Positions 1-8,333 of a stretch of DNA of 64,000 nt are shown here, piece by piece. Each line of letters begins with the position of its first letter. Position 1 is the stretch's first letter. The stretch covers positions 58,493-122,492 of the forward strand of contig CAYXNR010000001.1 in NCBI GenBank assembly GCA_964466595.1. Direction: 5' to 3'. Position numbers and translations under genes: made by a program. Origin of the DNA: JABDGC01 sp964466595 (GTDB lineage Bacteria > Pseudomonadota > Gammaproteobacteria > DSM-16500). The notes below the pieces were generated by a model. That model saw nothing but the letters and a program-made list of their open reading frames with translations. It was not told where the DNA came from and did not search any database.

Positions 1-277
1 AGGCGGCTTCCGGATTAATTTGCTGACCGATCGGTTCTGCATAGGGTAGAACAATAATCCCAGACTTATTTTTTAGGGAATAGCTTAATTTTTGACGATA
101 ATCAATTAAATAAAAAGGAGAGACCCTCATCTGTCTTTGATAAGCAGATAAATCTGCTTTTGTTTGAAGATAAGGTGGTTCTGGCAAATACCAAAATAAA
201 GCCGTGGAAGGGCGATTTTGTAGACGGGCAAAAAGATAATTATCTGCTAATTGATATAGTTTTCTGAAGTAATCCAT
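1..277 (-). CDS. Partial polysaccharide-locus protein, cut by window edge
   Basis: This open frame starts at ATG 277 behind a good ribosome site (GAGGTAAGGGA) and runs off the window after about 92 residues. It lies 10 bp downstream of the flippase-like gene on the same strand, so it is probably the next gene of the surface-polysaccharide operon. The visible part is soluble and rich in aromatic residues, with stretches such as FWYLPEPPYL and GIIVLPYAEPIGQQINPEAA. The last stretch faintly recalls the GI-LxDY-G-Q-NP signature of D-glucuronyl C5-epimerase-like proteins, but this is only an impression and no function is claimed. Confidence 0.6.
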   Translation of the reverse strand, partial: MDYFRKLYQLADNYLFARLQNRPSTALFWYLPEPPYLQTKADLSAYQRQMRVSPFYLIDYRQKLSYSLKNKSGIIVLPYAEPIGQQINPEAA

Positions 278-287
278 TCCCTTACCT

Positions 288-1499
288 CTAGACCGATGCC
301 AATACCTTTGTTAAAAAGGGCTTACGTAAAATTAATAATTGTGAAAAGGGCTTAGCCACATAGCCTAGCCAGATCAGCGCTAAAATAGGATATTTTAGTA
401 TGATAGTTAGTATAAAAGCTAAAAAAGCAAAAAATAATTCTGAGAGAGTGAAACGCCATACTAAACTAGACTGCGTGTCCGCATGATTCATTTTAAAATA
501 AATAATCCGTACCACAGTTGATAGATAAAAGCCCAGCGCTAAAATCACTACCAATTGAAACATGGTGGATCCGAAACCGTTGCGCCTAGCCAGCCCCAAG
601 CCTAAAGCAACTAGAACGAGAAAAAAGGAAAAAGAAAGCGAATTTACTATTTTAAAAAGATAATCTTTTGTTTGCCCTTCTTTTTTCCACAGGCCTAATT
701 TAGCTGCAATGTAGGAATCAATTAAAATAAATCGTAGTGCGGAATAAATACGAATAGCTAGTGCATAAGCAGAAAGATAGCCTGCTCCAAAATTAAAGAA
801 AGTTGTTCGGGCCAATACTTGAAATAATTGTTCTCCCATCAAGGTGCTGAAATGTCTAGCACAAGTAAAAACAGCCGAATAAAGTGAAATGCTTTTACTT
901 GGTCTAGTTTCATCGCTTGATTTTGGTAAAAGTAGCAGCAGGATACACTGAACAACAGGAATGAAGGCGGTTAAACTCACTACTGCCTTCACTACCTCAG
1001 TAGGCGCTGTCCAATAACAAATAACAATACCCGGAATTAAAATAAAATTCGGTAAAATATTAATGAGCTGTGCAGCTAAGAAAAGATTGGCTCTTTGCTT
1101 ATAAGTGATGAGGAGGGTAGCCATTAAATTGAGATAGCTTCCCATAATAGTTAGCAGCAAGAGCGGCAGGCTGATTCCTGCTGTCGAAAAAAAAATAATT
1201 AAGCCGATGATTACTGAAAAGGGCAGCGCTACAATCGAAACAGCCATGGCTAGGTAAGCTAGCGGTAAAATAGAAAAAAGATTAAGGCAGGATAGGCGAA
1301 TAGCATCAATCGCAAGACCGACTGTATAAAATAGAGATAAGTAAATTTGTAAGAGATCATTTTTGGAGCTAAACCCGAGCAAATAGACCAGGAGAAATTC
1401 TCTGAAGATGCCAAAAAATAAGCTGAGGGAAGACAAAATAACCGCAAGAGGATAGTGATTGGCCCGAGGCTTAATTGTGGAATGAACCTCAGAATTCAT
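288..1499 (-). CDS. Polytopic membrane protein, MOP-type (Wzx/MurJ-like) flippase candidate
   Basis: The protein has 403 residues and about 12 hydrophobic segments with short loops and a moderately basic centre, the layout of the MOP flippase superfamily that moves lipid-linked sugars across the inner membrane. An upstream in-frame ATG exists at 1520, but ATG 1499 is preferred because it overlaps the TGA stop of the wbpE-like gene (ATGA). That suggests translational coupling. Its position directly after two UDP-sugar biosynthesis genes fits an O-unit or capsule flippase. No family motif is strong enough to separate Wzx from MurJ, or to exclude another polytopic transporter. Confidence 0.65.
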   Translation of the reverse strand: MNSEVHSTIKPRANHYPLAVILSSLSLFFGIFREFLLVYLLGFSSKNDLLQIYLSLFYTVGLAIDAIRLSCLNLFSILPLAYLAMAVSIVALPFSVIIGLIIFFSTAGISLPLLLLTIMGSYLNLMATLLITYKQRANLFLAAQLINILPNFILIPGIVICYWTAPTEVVKAVVSLTAFIPVVQCILLLLLPKSSDETRPSKSISLYSAVFTCARHFSTLMGEQLFQVLARTTFFNFGAGYLSAYALAIRIYSALRFILIDSYIAAKLGLWKKEGQTKDYLFKIVNSLSFSFFLVLVALGLGLARRNGFGSTMFQLVVILALGFYLSTVVRIIYFKMNHADTQSSLVWRFTLSELFFAFLAFILTIILKYPILALIWLGYVAKPFSQLLILRKPFLTKVLASV

Positions 1500-2611
1500 C
1501 CTACTGCCCTTGCTTGGCAAAACTCAAGAGCCCTGAATAAATTATCACAAATGAAATCTTGCTCTTCCTCGCTTAAATAGGGATGCATCGGTAAACTCAA
1601 GACAGCCTGGGAAGCCTGTTCCGCCTGAGTAAAATAAAGAGGATGAGGATGCTTCTCAGCAAAAACAGGCTGCAAATGTAAGGGCAGGGGATAATGAATC
1701 ATCGTCGGAATTTGTCGTTCTTGGAGATAGGCTTGAATAGCGCTTCGTTCGGGAACTTCTATTGTATATTGCGCATAGACACAGGTATGCTCCGGTAAAA
1801 CCCTCATCGTTTTAAACTGATTTTTTAATAAGCGATTATAACGCTCGCCAAGCTGTTTTCTTTGCTCAAGCTCTTTATCAAAGACCGCTAATTTGGCAAG
1901 TAAGATTGCGGCTTGTAAAGTGTCGAGTCGGCTATTCATGCCGAGTAGAGAATGATAATAACGTTTACTTTGGCCATGCACACGTAACTGCTTCATTTTT
2001 AAAGCCAATTCATCCTCATTAGTAAAACAAGCGCCGCCATCGCCATAGCAACCGAGCGGTTTGGTTGGAAAAAAACTCGTACAGCCAATAGTTGAGAGCC
2101 CAGCGGATTTTTTGCCGCGATAGCTGGCACCAAAACTTTGGGCAGCATCCTCAATCACAGGCAGCTGATAGTGTTCCGCAATTTGCGAGAGGGCTTCCAT
2201 GTCAGCAACCTGTCCATAGAGACTGACTGGCATCAGCGCTTTTGTTTTAGCGGTAATTGCTTTTTCAATTTGACGCGTATCGATATTATAAGTATCGCGA
2301 TCAATATCGACAAAGACGGGCTTCGCACCCAGAAGCGAAATCATTTCTCCGCTGGCAATAAAGGTAAAAGCTGAGGTAATGACCTCATCGCCGGGTTGAA
2401 TGCCGAGTGCCATGAGCGCAATCATGAGCGCATCGCTACCATTTGCAACCGTGACACAATGTTTTACTCCAACATAGTCAGCCAGTTTTTTTTCTAATTC
2501 TATAACCTCTGGCCCGAGAATAAATTGTCCATGCTCGAGTACCTGATGAATATTAGCATCGATTGCTGTTTTTAAGTGTTTATACTGTTCCTGTAGATTG
2601 ATAAATTGCAT
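1496..2611 (-). CDS. wbpE: UDP-3-keto-GlcNAcA aminotransferase, WbpE-type (DegT/DnrJ/EryC1/StrS family)
   Basis: This PLP enzyme of 371 residues should transaminate UDP-2-acetamido-2-deoxy-3-keto-glucuronate to the 3-amino sugar on the route to diacetamido-uronic acids of O-antigen. Visible family features are NGSDALMIALMALG near residue 57 (PLP phosphate binding), IEDAAQSFGASY around 152-163, and FFPTKPLGCYGDGGA around 180 containing the Schiff-base lysine. The agreement with Pseudomonas WbpE as I remember it is close along the whole length (HGQFILGPEV, SFFPTKPLGCYGDGG, NSRLDTLQAAIL). The start has an AAGGATAAGG ribosome site. It lies 31 bp downstream of the wbpD-like gene and overlaps the next gene by 4 bp. 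Confidence 0.88.
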   Translation of the reverse strand: MQFINLQEQYKHLKTAIDANIHQVLEHGQFILGPEVIELEKKLADYVGVKHCVTVANGSDALMIALMALGIQPGDEVITSAFTFIASGEMISLLGAKPVFVDIDRDTYNIDTRQIEKAITAKTKALMPVSLYGQVADMEALSQIAEHYQLPVIEDAAQSFGASYRGKKSAGLSTIGCTSFFPTKPLGCYGDGGACFTNEDELALKMKQLRVHGQSKRYYHSLLGMNSRLDTLQAAILLAKLAVFDKELEQRKQLGERYNRLLKNQFKTMRVLPEHTCVYAQYTIEVPERSAIQAYLQERQIPTMIHYPLPLHLQPVFAEKHPHPLYFTQAEQASQAVLSLPMHPYLSEEEQDFICDNLFRALEFCQARAVG

Positions 2612-2642
2612 GCCCTTATCCTTTAATTGCTATTCCTTTCTT

Positions 2643-3263
2643 TTATTTGTCATTCTCCGCAAAACAATAGCCCTCTTCCAAAAAATAGGAAAGCTCAGTA
2701 TGCGGGCAAGTTGTCTTTGCATTTCCCTTCAGAGGCAGATCGAGCTTTTCGCCATATTGACTCATCCAGCCAATTTGTCGCGCCGGCACCCCTACCATGA
2801 GTGCATAAGCAGGCACATTTTTATTAACCACTGCACCAGCGCCAATAAAAGCATAGGGACCAATGGTAACCCCACAAACAATCGTGCAATTTGCGCCTAG
2901 GGTAGCTCCTTTTTTAACGAGGGTAGGGCGATATTCATGTTTGCGGCTAATCACTGAACGCGGATTATAAACATTAGTGAAAACCATACTGGGACCGCAA
3001 AAAACCTCATCTTCTAGCGTGACCTCGTCGTAAATAGAAACATTATTTTGAATTTTGACCTTATTCCCGATAATGACCTTATTTCCGACATAGACATTTT
3101 GTCCAAGACTGCAGTCTTCTCCAATCACAGCGCCGCTACAAACATGGGCAAAATGCCACACGGCTGTATTTTTACCGAGGCTTGCCCCCTCATCAACCAG
3201 GGCAGAAGGATGAATTTTAAGTTCAGGCGCTATTATTCCTTGTGGGTAGCTTCGACTACTCAT
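2643..3263 (-). CDS. wbpD: UDP-3-amino-GlcNAcA N-acetyltransferase, WbpD/WlbB-type hexapeptide protein
   Basis: The protein has 206 residues and a left-handed beta-helix pattern of hexapeptide repeats (IGEDCSLGQNVYVGNKVIIG and similar) from about residue 20 to 160. It should acetylate the 3-amino group of the UDP-sugar made by the neighbouring WbpE. Characteristic features are the N-terminal IHPSALVDEGASLGKNT region, VFTNVYNPRS, and a Cys-containing C-terminal tail (TTCPHTELSY). ATG 3263 is chosen over ATG 3284 because AAGGAG lies 6 nt upstream of it. The dehydrogenase and oxidase partners (WbpA/WbpB) are not next to it, so they must lie elsewhere in the genome if the pathway is complete. Confidence 0.85.
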   Translation of the reverse strand: MSSRSYPQGIIAPELKIHPSALVDEGASLGKNTAVWHFAHVCSGAVIGEDCSLGQNVYVGNKVIIGNKVKIQNNVSIYDEVTLEDEVFCGPSMVFTNVYNPRSVISRKHEYRPTLVKKGATLGANCTIVCGVTIGPYAFIGAGAVVNKNVPAYALMVGVPARQIGWMSQYGEKLDLPLKGNAKTTCPHTELSYFLEEGYCFAENDK

Positions 3264-3340
3264 GCATTTCTCCTTGATCTTCATTCTTTTTAGTGGGTAC
3301 TATTGTACTGGATACAGAAGCAGCTGTAAAAATATTCCGC

Positions 3341-3479
3341 TGTTGTCTTGCGAGTAAAGCAAGCGACTAAAGAACTTTCATTGCTAGCAAAGCGAAGCAA
3401 CTCATTAGGAACTGCCCTCGCTAGCAGCGCTAGCAAACCACTGAAGAGTTGTCATTGCGAGCAAAGCGGAGCAATCCAC
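3341..3479. repeat. Cluster of degenerate 'CATTGCGAGCAAAGCGAAGCAA' family intergenic repeats
   Basis: At least three diverged copies of a short repeat lie in tandem (about 3341-3368, 3375-3402 and 3449-3479), sharing the core GCGAGCAAAGCG. A further GCTAGC-rich stretch at about 3416-3440 may be a fourth. The family is a widespread non-coding bacterial intergenic repeat. It fills most of the 234 bp between the divergent wbpD-like and ElyC-like genes. Any promoter for either gene must lie in or beside it. Confidence 0.7.
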
Positions 3480-3497
3480 AAAGGATGAATAACACAC

Positions 3498-4265
3498 ATG
3501 ACCAGTTTACCGCTTATAGCCCTTCTTCGACCTTGGCTTTTACCACCAGGTATAAATATTTTATTTGCTCTCCTTGGCTTTGGTTTTTATTTCTATCATC
3601 GAAGAATAGGTAAAATGCTTCTTTTTCTGAGTTTTTTCAGTCTCTGGTTATTTAGTGCGCCTATTTTTTCTTATCATCTCATTGAAATTTTACAAAATAA
3701 ATATCCCTCACTGAGCTTGAATTCCCTAGCTACAACACCTCCACATGCTGCTATTGTCGTTTTAGGCGGCGGCAATTTAATCTCAGTTGAATTAGGTTAC
3801 AAACCTCTGGTTTCAGACACCAGCTTAAAACGAATTCATTATGCTGCGCTTTTACATCAAAAAACAAAACTACCCCTGATCTTATCCGGCGGCAGAGAGG
3901 CCGGCGCCAAGCTCAGCGAAGCAGAGGTGATGCTGCAAACACTTCAAGAAAGCTTTCACATTATGACTGCCATGAAAGAAGATCAAAGCAAGAATACCGC
4001 TGATGAAAGTAAATTTTTAGCACCGCTTTTAAAGCAACAGGGTTTGAAGGTAATTTATTTAGTCACCAATGCCTGGCACATGCCACGCAGTGTTTATATC
4101 TTTCAAAAAGAAGGGATTCAGGTTATTCCCGCGCCAATGGGCTATGAGGTTTATGATCATCGCTATAGTTTATTAAGCTTCATACCCGATATGCAGGCTT
4201 TGGCAGCCACCTCGCTTGCCATTCATGAGTTTATTGGTTTGCTGTGGTATCATCTGCGCTATTAG
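3498..4265 (+). CDS. ElyC/SanA/YdcF family envelope protein (DUF218)
   Basis: The protein has 255 residues with two hydrophobic segments at the N-terminus (about 8-30 and 38-60) followed by a DUF218 domain. Recognisable features are AAIVVLGGG near residue 85, LILSGGREAGAKLSEAEVM, an acidic pair before the NTADESKFL region, and LVTNAWHMPRS. In Escherichia coli the related ElyC acts in envelope and lipid-carrier homeostasis at the inner membrane. The gene stands alone, divergent from the polysaccharide operon, which fits an envelope role. A close match to ElyC itself is not claimed. Confidence 0.8.
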   Translation: MTSLPLIALLRPWLLPPGINILFALLGFGFYFYHRRIGKMLLFLSFFSLWLFSAPIFSYHLIEILQNKYPSLSLNSLATTPPHAAIVVLGGGNLISVELGYKPLVSDTSLKRIHYAALLHQKTKLPLILSGGREAGAKLSEAEVMLQTLQESFHIMTAMKEDQSKNTADESKFLAPLLKQQGLKVIYLVTNAWHMPRSVYIFQKEGIQVIPAPMGYEVYDHRYSLLSFIPDMQALAATSLAIHEFIGLLWYHLRY

Positions 4266-4312
4266 ACCTTCTGAAAAGATTCAAGGAGCGTCTTGGCGAC
4301 GAAGAAGCTCTC

Positions 4313-5086
4313 TTAAACAAGCTTCCGCGATGCTTCTCTTGTATTTTTCTCATCCACCAAATCTTCAAACTGTTTTGTGTTTGGATTAAAACATTGTAAA
4401 ATGCCCTCGGTTAAATCAAAACGCCAAGCATGTAAATGGAGCAAGCCGGCATCCACTTTTTCTTTAATCCAGGGAAAGGTCAATAGATTCTTATAAGAAA
4501 TAGACAGAGAATGTTCCTCGCAAACCTGAGCCTGCTTTTCTAGCGGTTGATCGCAAGCTTGGGTGAGTGCTTTTTCTTTTGCTTCTTTTGCAATACTCAT
4601 CCAACTGCTAATAAAGTTACTATGTCCCGCAGCTGTTTTTCCATCTTTTAGCAAGCTTAGTATACCACCACAATGACTATGGCCGAGAACAATAATATTT
4701 TGTACCTTCAAACCTTGCACGGCAAATTCTAAGGCGGCGCTGGTTCCATGGTGTTTCCGATCATCATCGCAGGGCGGAACGAGATTAGCTACATTTCGCA
4801 CCACAAAAAGCTGACCGGGGGCACTATTTAAAATGATTGAGGGATCGACTCGAGAATCACTACAAGCCACCACCATGGTTTTCGGTTGTTGACCTTCTTT
4901 CACGAGACCTTGATAGATGTAGAGATAATGTGAATTATTAAAATAATTAGTACGAAATTGTTCATAACCATGAATGAGTCGCTTAATTTCTGGCGTATGC
5001 TTGGTATACAAGCGATTTTTTATAGGTTGTTTCATGATAAAAGCTAAGGGTACCTTGAAAAACTGGTATCTTCGATTATAAAACAT
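4313..5086 (-). CDS. Beta-class carbonic anhydrase
   Basis: This is a zinc enzyme of up to 257 residues that interconverts carbon dioxide and bicarbonate in the cytoplasm. The catalytic signature is clear: ACSDSRVDP supplies the Cys zinc ligand and the Asp-Arg dyad, and LGHSHCGGI supplies the His and Cys ligands. VRNVANLVPP and HGTSAALEFAV are also typical. The start is uncertain: ATG 5086 has only a weak AGGG upstream, while ATG 5035 would give a 240-residue protein closer to the usual family length. It converges on the ElyC-like gene with a 47 bp gap and has no operon partner. Confidence 0.93.
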   Translation of the reverse strand: MFYNRRYQFFKVPLAFIMKQPIKNRLYTKHTPEIKRLIHGYEQFRTNYFNNSHYLYIYQGLVKEGQQPKTMVVACSDSRVDPSIILNSAPGQLFVVRNVANLVPPCDDDRKHHGTSAALEFAVQGLKVQNIIVLGHSHCGGILSLLKDGKTAAGHSNFISSWMSIAKEAKEKALTQACDQPLEKQAQVCEEHSLSISYKNLLTFPWIKEKVDAGLLHLHAWRFDLTEGILQCFNPNTKQFEDLVDEKNTREASRKLV

Positions 5087-5166
5087 TTTCTGAGCTTACC
5101 CTAGTAAATTAGTAAGCATTCACGAATACTTGATTTTACAGAAAAAAGCTAGCTCTAAAATAGATC

Positions 5167-5664
5167 TTAGTATCCTAAAAATAACTTTCGGAGATCCTTG
5201 GGTCCCAGTACTCTGCTGAGTTCAGAGAAAATAACATAAATTAAGAAAAGAAAGATAATCCAAATTTGAACCCCCCAAAATCGAGGGTAGGCTAATTCCT
5301 GCAGCAATTGCTGAAAGGCTAGTCCGAAACTTTTAGCCTCGCGCCATCTTCGCAATAAAAAATCCAAGAGCTGTGCCAGTAAGACAAAAAAGCTATAGAC
5401 GAGTAATTTCCAACTAATATTATAGACCAGTGCTTTATTCGGAAAAAGATTAATAAAGGGCAGACTGCGCACAATAATAATCACCTTAGCTGCGATCAAG
5501 GCACCGAGTGTAGCGCCAAAATAACTCGTATATTTAACGCGATCACCCAGCATTAACACACAACTGAAGTGCAAAATATTAAAAGCAAGGCCAAAGAAGA
5601 TAAGCGCCGGTAAAACAGTATAAATTTCATGTTCAACCCAGCGGATGAGCTTTGGCATAAGCAT
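5167..5664 (-). CDS. Small integral membrane protein, unknown function
   Basis: The protein has 165 residues and four hydrophobic segments (about 15-38, 45-65, 85-103 and 130-148) separated by short basic loops. It ends in a charged tail, VLGPKDLRKLFLGY. A strong AGGAGG lies upstream. It is 3 nt from ATG 5664 and 9 nt from ATG 5658, so the second Met is an equally good start. I do not recognise the family. It lies between the carbonic anhydrase and cold-shock genes with no overlap. Confidence 0.7.
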   Translation of the reverse strand: MLMPKLIRWVEHEIYTVLPALIFFGLAFNILHFSCVLMLGDRVKYTSYFGATLGALIAAKVIIIVRSLPFINLFPNKALVYNISWKLLVYSFFVLLAQLLDFLLRRWREAKSFGLAFQQLLQELAYPRFWGVQIWIIFLFLIYVIFSELSRVLGPKDLRKLFLGY

Positions 5665-5745
5665 AGGCCTCCTAATCAGCTTTTCTCAAGAAACAGCCAG
5701 CTAGAGCTAATAATAAGGCAAAGGCCCGGAAGTAGTCGATAAGGG

Positions 5746-5961
5746 TTATTGATCGACCACTGTCACATCTTCTGCTTGCAGACCTTTCTGGCCTTTAGTA
5801 ACGGTAAATTCTACGCGTTGCCCCTCTTCCAAAGAACGATAGCCTTCGCCAGAAATAGCGCGAAAATGAACAAAGACATCGCCGCCTTGATCACGTTGAA
5901 TAAAACCAAACCCTTTACTATTGTTGAACCATTTAACGGTTCCTTTTTCACGTGCTGACAT
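5746..5961 (-). CDS. Cold-shock domain protein (CspA family)
   Basis: This complete single-domain cold-shock protein has 71 residues. GTVKWFNNSKGFGFIQR carries RNP1 (KGFGFI) and DVFVHF carries RNP2, the aromatic surface that binds single-stranded RNA and DNA. EFTVTKGQKGLQAEDVTVVD forms the last strands. Such proteins act as RNA chaperones and antiterminators. The start ATG 5961 follows AGAAGGTGAG. It appears monocistronic. The symbol is left open because organisms usually have several Csp paralogues. Confidence 0.95.
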   Translation of the reverse strand: MSAREKGTVKWFNNSKGFGFIQRDQGGDVFVHFRAISGEGYRSLEEGQRVEFTVTKGQKGLQAEDVTVVDQ

Positions 5962-6014
5962 AAGTACTCACCTTCTGTAAAAAATTAAATCTCAGAAATA
6001 ATTTATCATATATT

Positions 6015-6989
6015 TTATAATCTGTAAGCGAGGGATCGCTTGCTCTCCACCTCAGTTGAGGCAAGATTTGAACTATCAAGCGGTAAGTTATGCATATTTT
6101 GTCTAAATAAACCACCTTGGGAGGGTGAGGAAGAACTTCTTTCACGGGGTGAACGCCACAACTGTAGCCGTGGTCGATCGCCTGGCTCAGCTTTTGCTTC
6201 CATTGTTTGCATTTCAATTCCACTTTCGCGTTGTATTGACAGATTTTTACCTGCCCGGAGCCAATTATAAAATCTCGCTGCACATAGACCTACTAAGATT
6301 AAACTGCCCACATTGGATACCAGCGCCAAAAAAGGGACAAGAACAGGGGGAGCAAAAACAATTGCTGAACTACAGATTAAAAGCAGCGAGAGACCTATTA
6401 AAACACTGACATGCAATTGGCGTGCTTTTTTCAAATTAAGATAATGCTGATAAGCCTCTACCTGTCTTTCATTGCTCGTCTCAGGCTGTTCCAGTAGCAG
6501 CAGATATTTATTATAAGCCTGCCTTTCAGGCCAGTGATAATCAAAAAAACTAACACAGCTCAAGCCGCTCAAAGCGGAAACCCAAGCCAGGGTGATACCA
6601 ACAGGAGAGGCGGTCAAAACCCCGCTAAATAAAATAATGGCCCAGACAAAGCAGGCAAAACTCAGCACACTGCCCACAGTTTGCCAGGGATGGGTTGGGC
6701 CAGTGGCTTCTTCTTCGAATTGAATATTTAAACATTTTCTACAGATCAGTTTTGTAAACTGCATCATAGCGCGAAAAAAATAAATGAGCGGGTCCATGAA
6801 GATAGCTAAATATCCCAAAGGCGTGTTGGCAAGAATAAGAGCAAAGCGAGGAGACCAGCCACGGAGCATTTCGAATAAAATTCCGACATTGGAAGCATCG
6901 CCTAAGATCGAAAAAGAGAGGACTACATTTTGCCAGAAGGTATTTCTTCTATTGCCTCGTCTTTCACCTCGTAGCAATCTAGCTTGCAT
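6015..6989 (-). CDS. Multi-pass membrane protein with basic Ser-rich tail, unknown function
   Basis: The protein has 324 residues: a basic N-terminus, a pair of hydrophobic segments near 105-150, another pair near 190-245, and a polar tail rich in Ser, Arg and Glu (RSPRERSSSSPSQGG). An internal soluble stretch contains FDYHWPERQAYNKYLLLLEQ. No enzyme motif is seen. It begins 11 bp downstream of the tyrosine recombinase on the same strand and may be co-transcribed with it. The architecture resembles membrane-inserted effectors of Legionellales, but that is a guess from layout only. Confidence 0.65.
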   Translation of the reverse strand: MQARLLRGERRGNRRNTFWQNVVLSFSILGDASNVGILFEMLRGWSPRFALILANTPLGYLAIFMDPLIYFFRAMMQFTKLICRKCLNIQFEEEATGPTHPWQTVGSVLSFACFVWAIILFSGVLTASPVGITLAWVSALSGLSCVSFFDYHWPERQAYNKYLLLLEQPETSNERQVEAYQHYLNLKKARQLHVSVLIGLSLLLICSSAIVFAPPVLVPFLALVSNVGSLILVGLCAARFYNWLRAGKNLSIQRESGIEMQTMEAKAEPGDRPRLQLWRSPRERSSSSPSQGGLFRQNMHNLPLDSSNLASTEVESKRSLAYRL

Positions 6990-7000
6990 GACAATCGCCC

Positions 7001-8251
7001 TTATATTTTAATTGGTTTTTTCTTGGCAGAAGCATGGCGTGCTCGTAATTCAATATCAATGTACTGATCAGTAATGGCACTCGAACTATGTCCTGCATCA
7101 TCTCGCACATGCTCCCGCGGGCGTCTTTTCACATCTTCTGAGATACCGGTATGACGGAGCCAGTGTACTGTTGCAGCCATCATGCTTTCTGCATCTTCAA
7201 TAAACCCGTCTGCTTGTAAACGCAGAATGGCTCGATCAAAACAAGCTTGGACGATTTTGCGGATATGCCGCGTACCCTGAATAGGGCCCCGACCAAGGGC
7301 CTTGGGTAGGAGGGCTGTGGTTTCCCCAGGGGAGGGGAGTGAAGCCAGGCCTAAACTATTTCGGTAGCGTTTGAGTGAGGCAAGCATGGCATCACTTACG
7401 CTCACATCCCGTTCTTTATTCCCTTTGCCAACTGTTTTAAACCACCAGTTACGGTCCGTATCCTGATAAAAATGCCCCATTTGAGGCACCCAACGGGTAC
7501 TAGCAGCTAATTCTGAAATGCGTAAATACATCGCAAAAAGCGCATTCATAATAAAAAGCGTACGCTCATGTAAGTCAGGCTTGTCGCGAGCGCCTTGTTC
7601 GGCTGTTTCTAGGATATATGCCCATTGCAATTCGGATAAACGACGAATGGTCTTTTTTCCGTGATACTTCCGTAAAAATTTACTTTTTTGCCGTATTTGG
7701 GTGATGGGGTTGCCGAAGGTATATTCTTCTTGTTCGAGATAATTAAAATAGCTACTCAAGATGGCAAAAATAGCTTGTAAGGCACTTTGAGATAAGTTGA
7801 AGGCTTTTATCTCAGGAACCGCGCCCTCACGATAAGCTTTTTTACTGAGGGTGACGACGAAGGGTCGCCAGTCGGGATTAGCGCTACGTAACCCCTCTTT
7901 ATCAATAAAACGAGTAGCCTGTTTCAGGCCAATCCATTTAAGGGGGGGGCTTTGACAAAATTCTAGAAAGGCTTCTATATCACGACGACCTAAGTTTTTT
8001 AGAGTTTTTTTATGAATGAACCAAGACCATTGCAAGAGTCTTTCAATTTCTCGACGATAAGCTTTGAAGGTTTCTGTACTGCCACGATAAGCCTGTAAAA
8101 ATTGATAGCTGTGTCTATAATCAGACAGCACCTCTTTAAGGGAAAGCTCGGCTGAGAGGCGTGCTTGAATCAGTGCGAGGTGCTCACCTCGCGGCAATTC
8201 AAGATATTCAAGCGCATCAAATAGCGGTATCGGGACAGATTCTTCCGCCAT
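7001..8251 (-). CDS. Tyrosine recombinase / phage-type integrase
   Basis: This site-specific recombinase of 416 residues has an N-terminal SAM-like core-binding region (about 55-200) and a C-terminal catalytic domain. All catalytic positions are readable: Arg244 in YLRISEL, Lys276 in GKGNKER, His363 and Arg366 in HWLRHTG, His388 in DDAGHSS, and the nucleophile Tyr397 in TDQYID. The catalytic set looks intact, so the enzyme may be active. No tRNA or obvious attachment site was found beside it and no phage genes follow, so it may be a stand-alone chromosomal recombinase or the remnant of an island. The downstream membrane protein starts 11 bp after it. Confidence 0.92.
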   Translation of the reverse strand: MAEESVPIPLFDALEYLELPRGEHLALIQARLSAELSLKEVLSDYRHSYQFLQAYRGSTETFKAYRREIERLLQWSWFIHKKTLKNLGRRDIEAFLEFCQSPPLKWIGLKQATRFIDKEGLRSANPDWRPFVVTLSKKAYREGAVPEIKAFNLSQSALQAIFAILSSYFNYLEQEEYTFGNPITQIRQKSKFLRKYHGKKTIRRLSELQWAYILETAEQGARDKPDLHERTLFIMNALFAMYLRISELAASTRWVPQMGHFYQDTDRNWWFKTVGKGNKERDVSVSDAMLASLKRYRNSLGLASLPSPGETTALLPKALGRGPIQGTRHIRKIVQACFDRAILRLQADGFIEDAESMMAATVHWLRHTGISEDVKRRPREHVRDDAGHSSSAITDQYIDIELRARHASAKKKPIKI

Positions 8252-8333
8252 ATTATTTTTTTATCCTTAAGAGACCGTTCGCAACTGATTTTCTATTTTA
8301 TCATTGAAAATAGTCAAGTGCTTTATAAATTGA

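Noticed and set aside
5948..6283. 111-residue minus-strand frame between the cold-shock and membrane-protein genes
   Set aside because: It lies out of frame inside the 324-residue membrane protein and over the csp start region; no domain or ribosome site.
7001..8251. Boundary of an integrated prophage or island with attachment sites
   Set aside because: No tRNA, direct repeats or phage genes were found around the tyrosine recombinase.
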